Part shown: positions 6,179 to 6,213 of the stretch, piece after piece
How the letters are laid out: each line of letters starts with the position of its first letter
Numbering within the stretch: position 1 is the stretch's first letter
From: an uncultured bacterium
Lineage (GTDB): Bacteria > Planctomycetota > UBA1135 > UBA2386
Assembly (NCBI GenBank): GCA_938003515.1
Contig: CALKYL010000182.1
Span: 1-6,213, forward strand
Direction: 5' to 3'
Length of the DNA stretch: 6,213 bases
The notes under the pieces: model-generated
Told to the model about the DNA's origin: nothing
Seen by the model: the letters and a program-made list of their open reading frames with translations, nothing else
Database searches by the model: none
Position numbers and translations under genes: made by a program

Positions 6179-6213
6179 CGCCCCGACCTCGCGGGCGCGG
6201 CTCGCGCGCGCGA

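Overview
The window is high-GC bacterial DNA; codon third positions are almost all G or C. It carries five protein genes and no RNA gene, insertion sequence, CRISPR array or prophage gene. Two genes are confidently named housekeeping genes: prfC (peptide chain release factor 3) and gnd (6-phosphogluconate dehydrogenase). The other three encode an exported LolA-like protein, an exported HEAT-repeat-like protein, and an alanine-rich coiled-coil protein. A lineage with many secreted or periplasmic repeat proteins, such as Planctomycetota, would fit, or another high-GC Gram-negative group. That is inference from protein style and composition, not a phylogenetic result.

Layout from left to right. 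A 50-base leader precedes prfC (51-1637, +). Next comes a 152-base convergent intergenic region with a perfect 9-bp GC-rich stem overlapping the prfC stop codon, then a 25-bp tandem repeat array (1681-1799). The array runs into the 3' end of a minus-strand gene (1790-2746, -), which encodes a signal-peptide protein with LolA-like features. A 78-base divergent intergenic region separates it from a second exported-protein gene (2825-4057, +) with HEAT-like helical repeats. A 117-base gap follows, holding three arms that can form two mutually exclusive 11-bp hairpins, then a probable promoter for gnd (4175-5599, +). The gnd gene converges on a minus-strand coiled-coil gene (5669-6178, -, possibly continuing past the right edge). 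A GC-rich hairpin lies between those two.

The genes do not form an evident operon or pathway. prfC acts in translation termination and gnd in the oxidative pentose phosphate pathway. The two exported-protein genes are divergent neighbours sharing one short promoter region, so shared regulation or a shared envelope role is possible but unproven. I see no convincing new multi-gene system. The most unusual items are the tandem array that includes the stop codon of the LolA-like gene, the alternative-hairpin element upstream of gnd, and a GGYTANNMTG motif just upstream of three of the genes.
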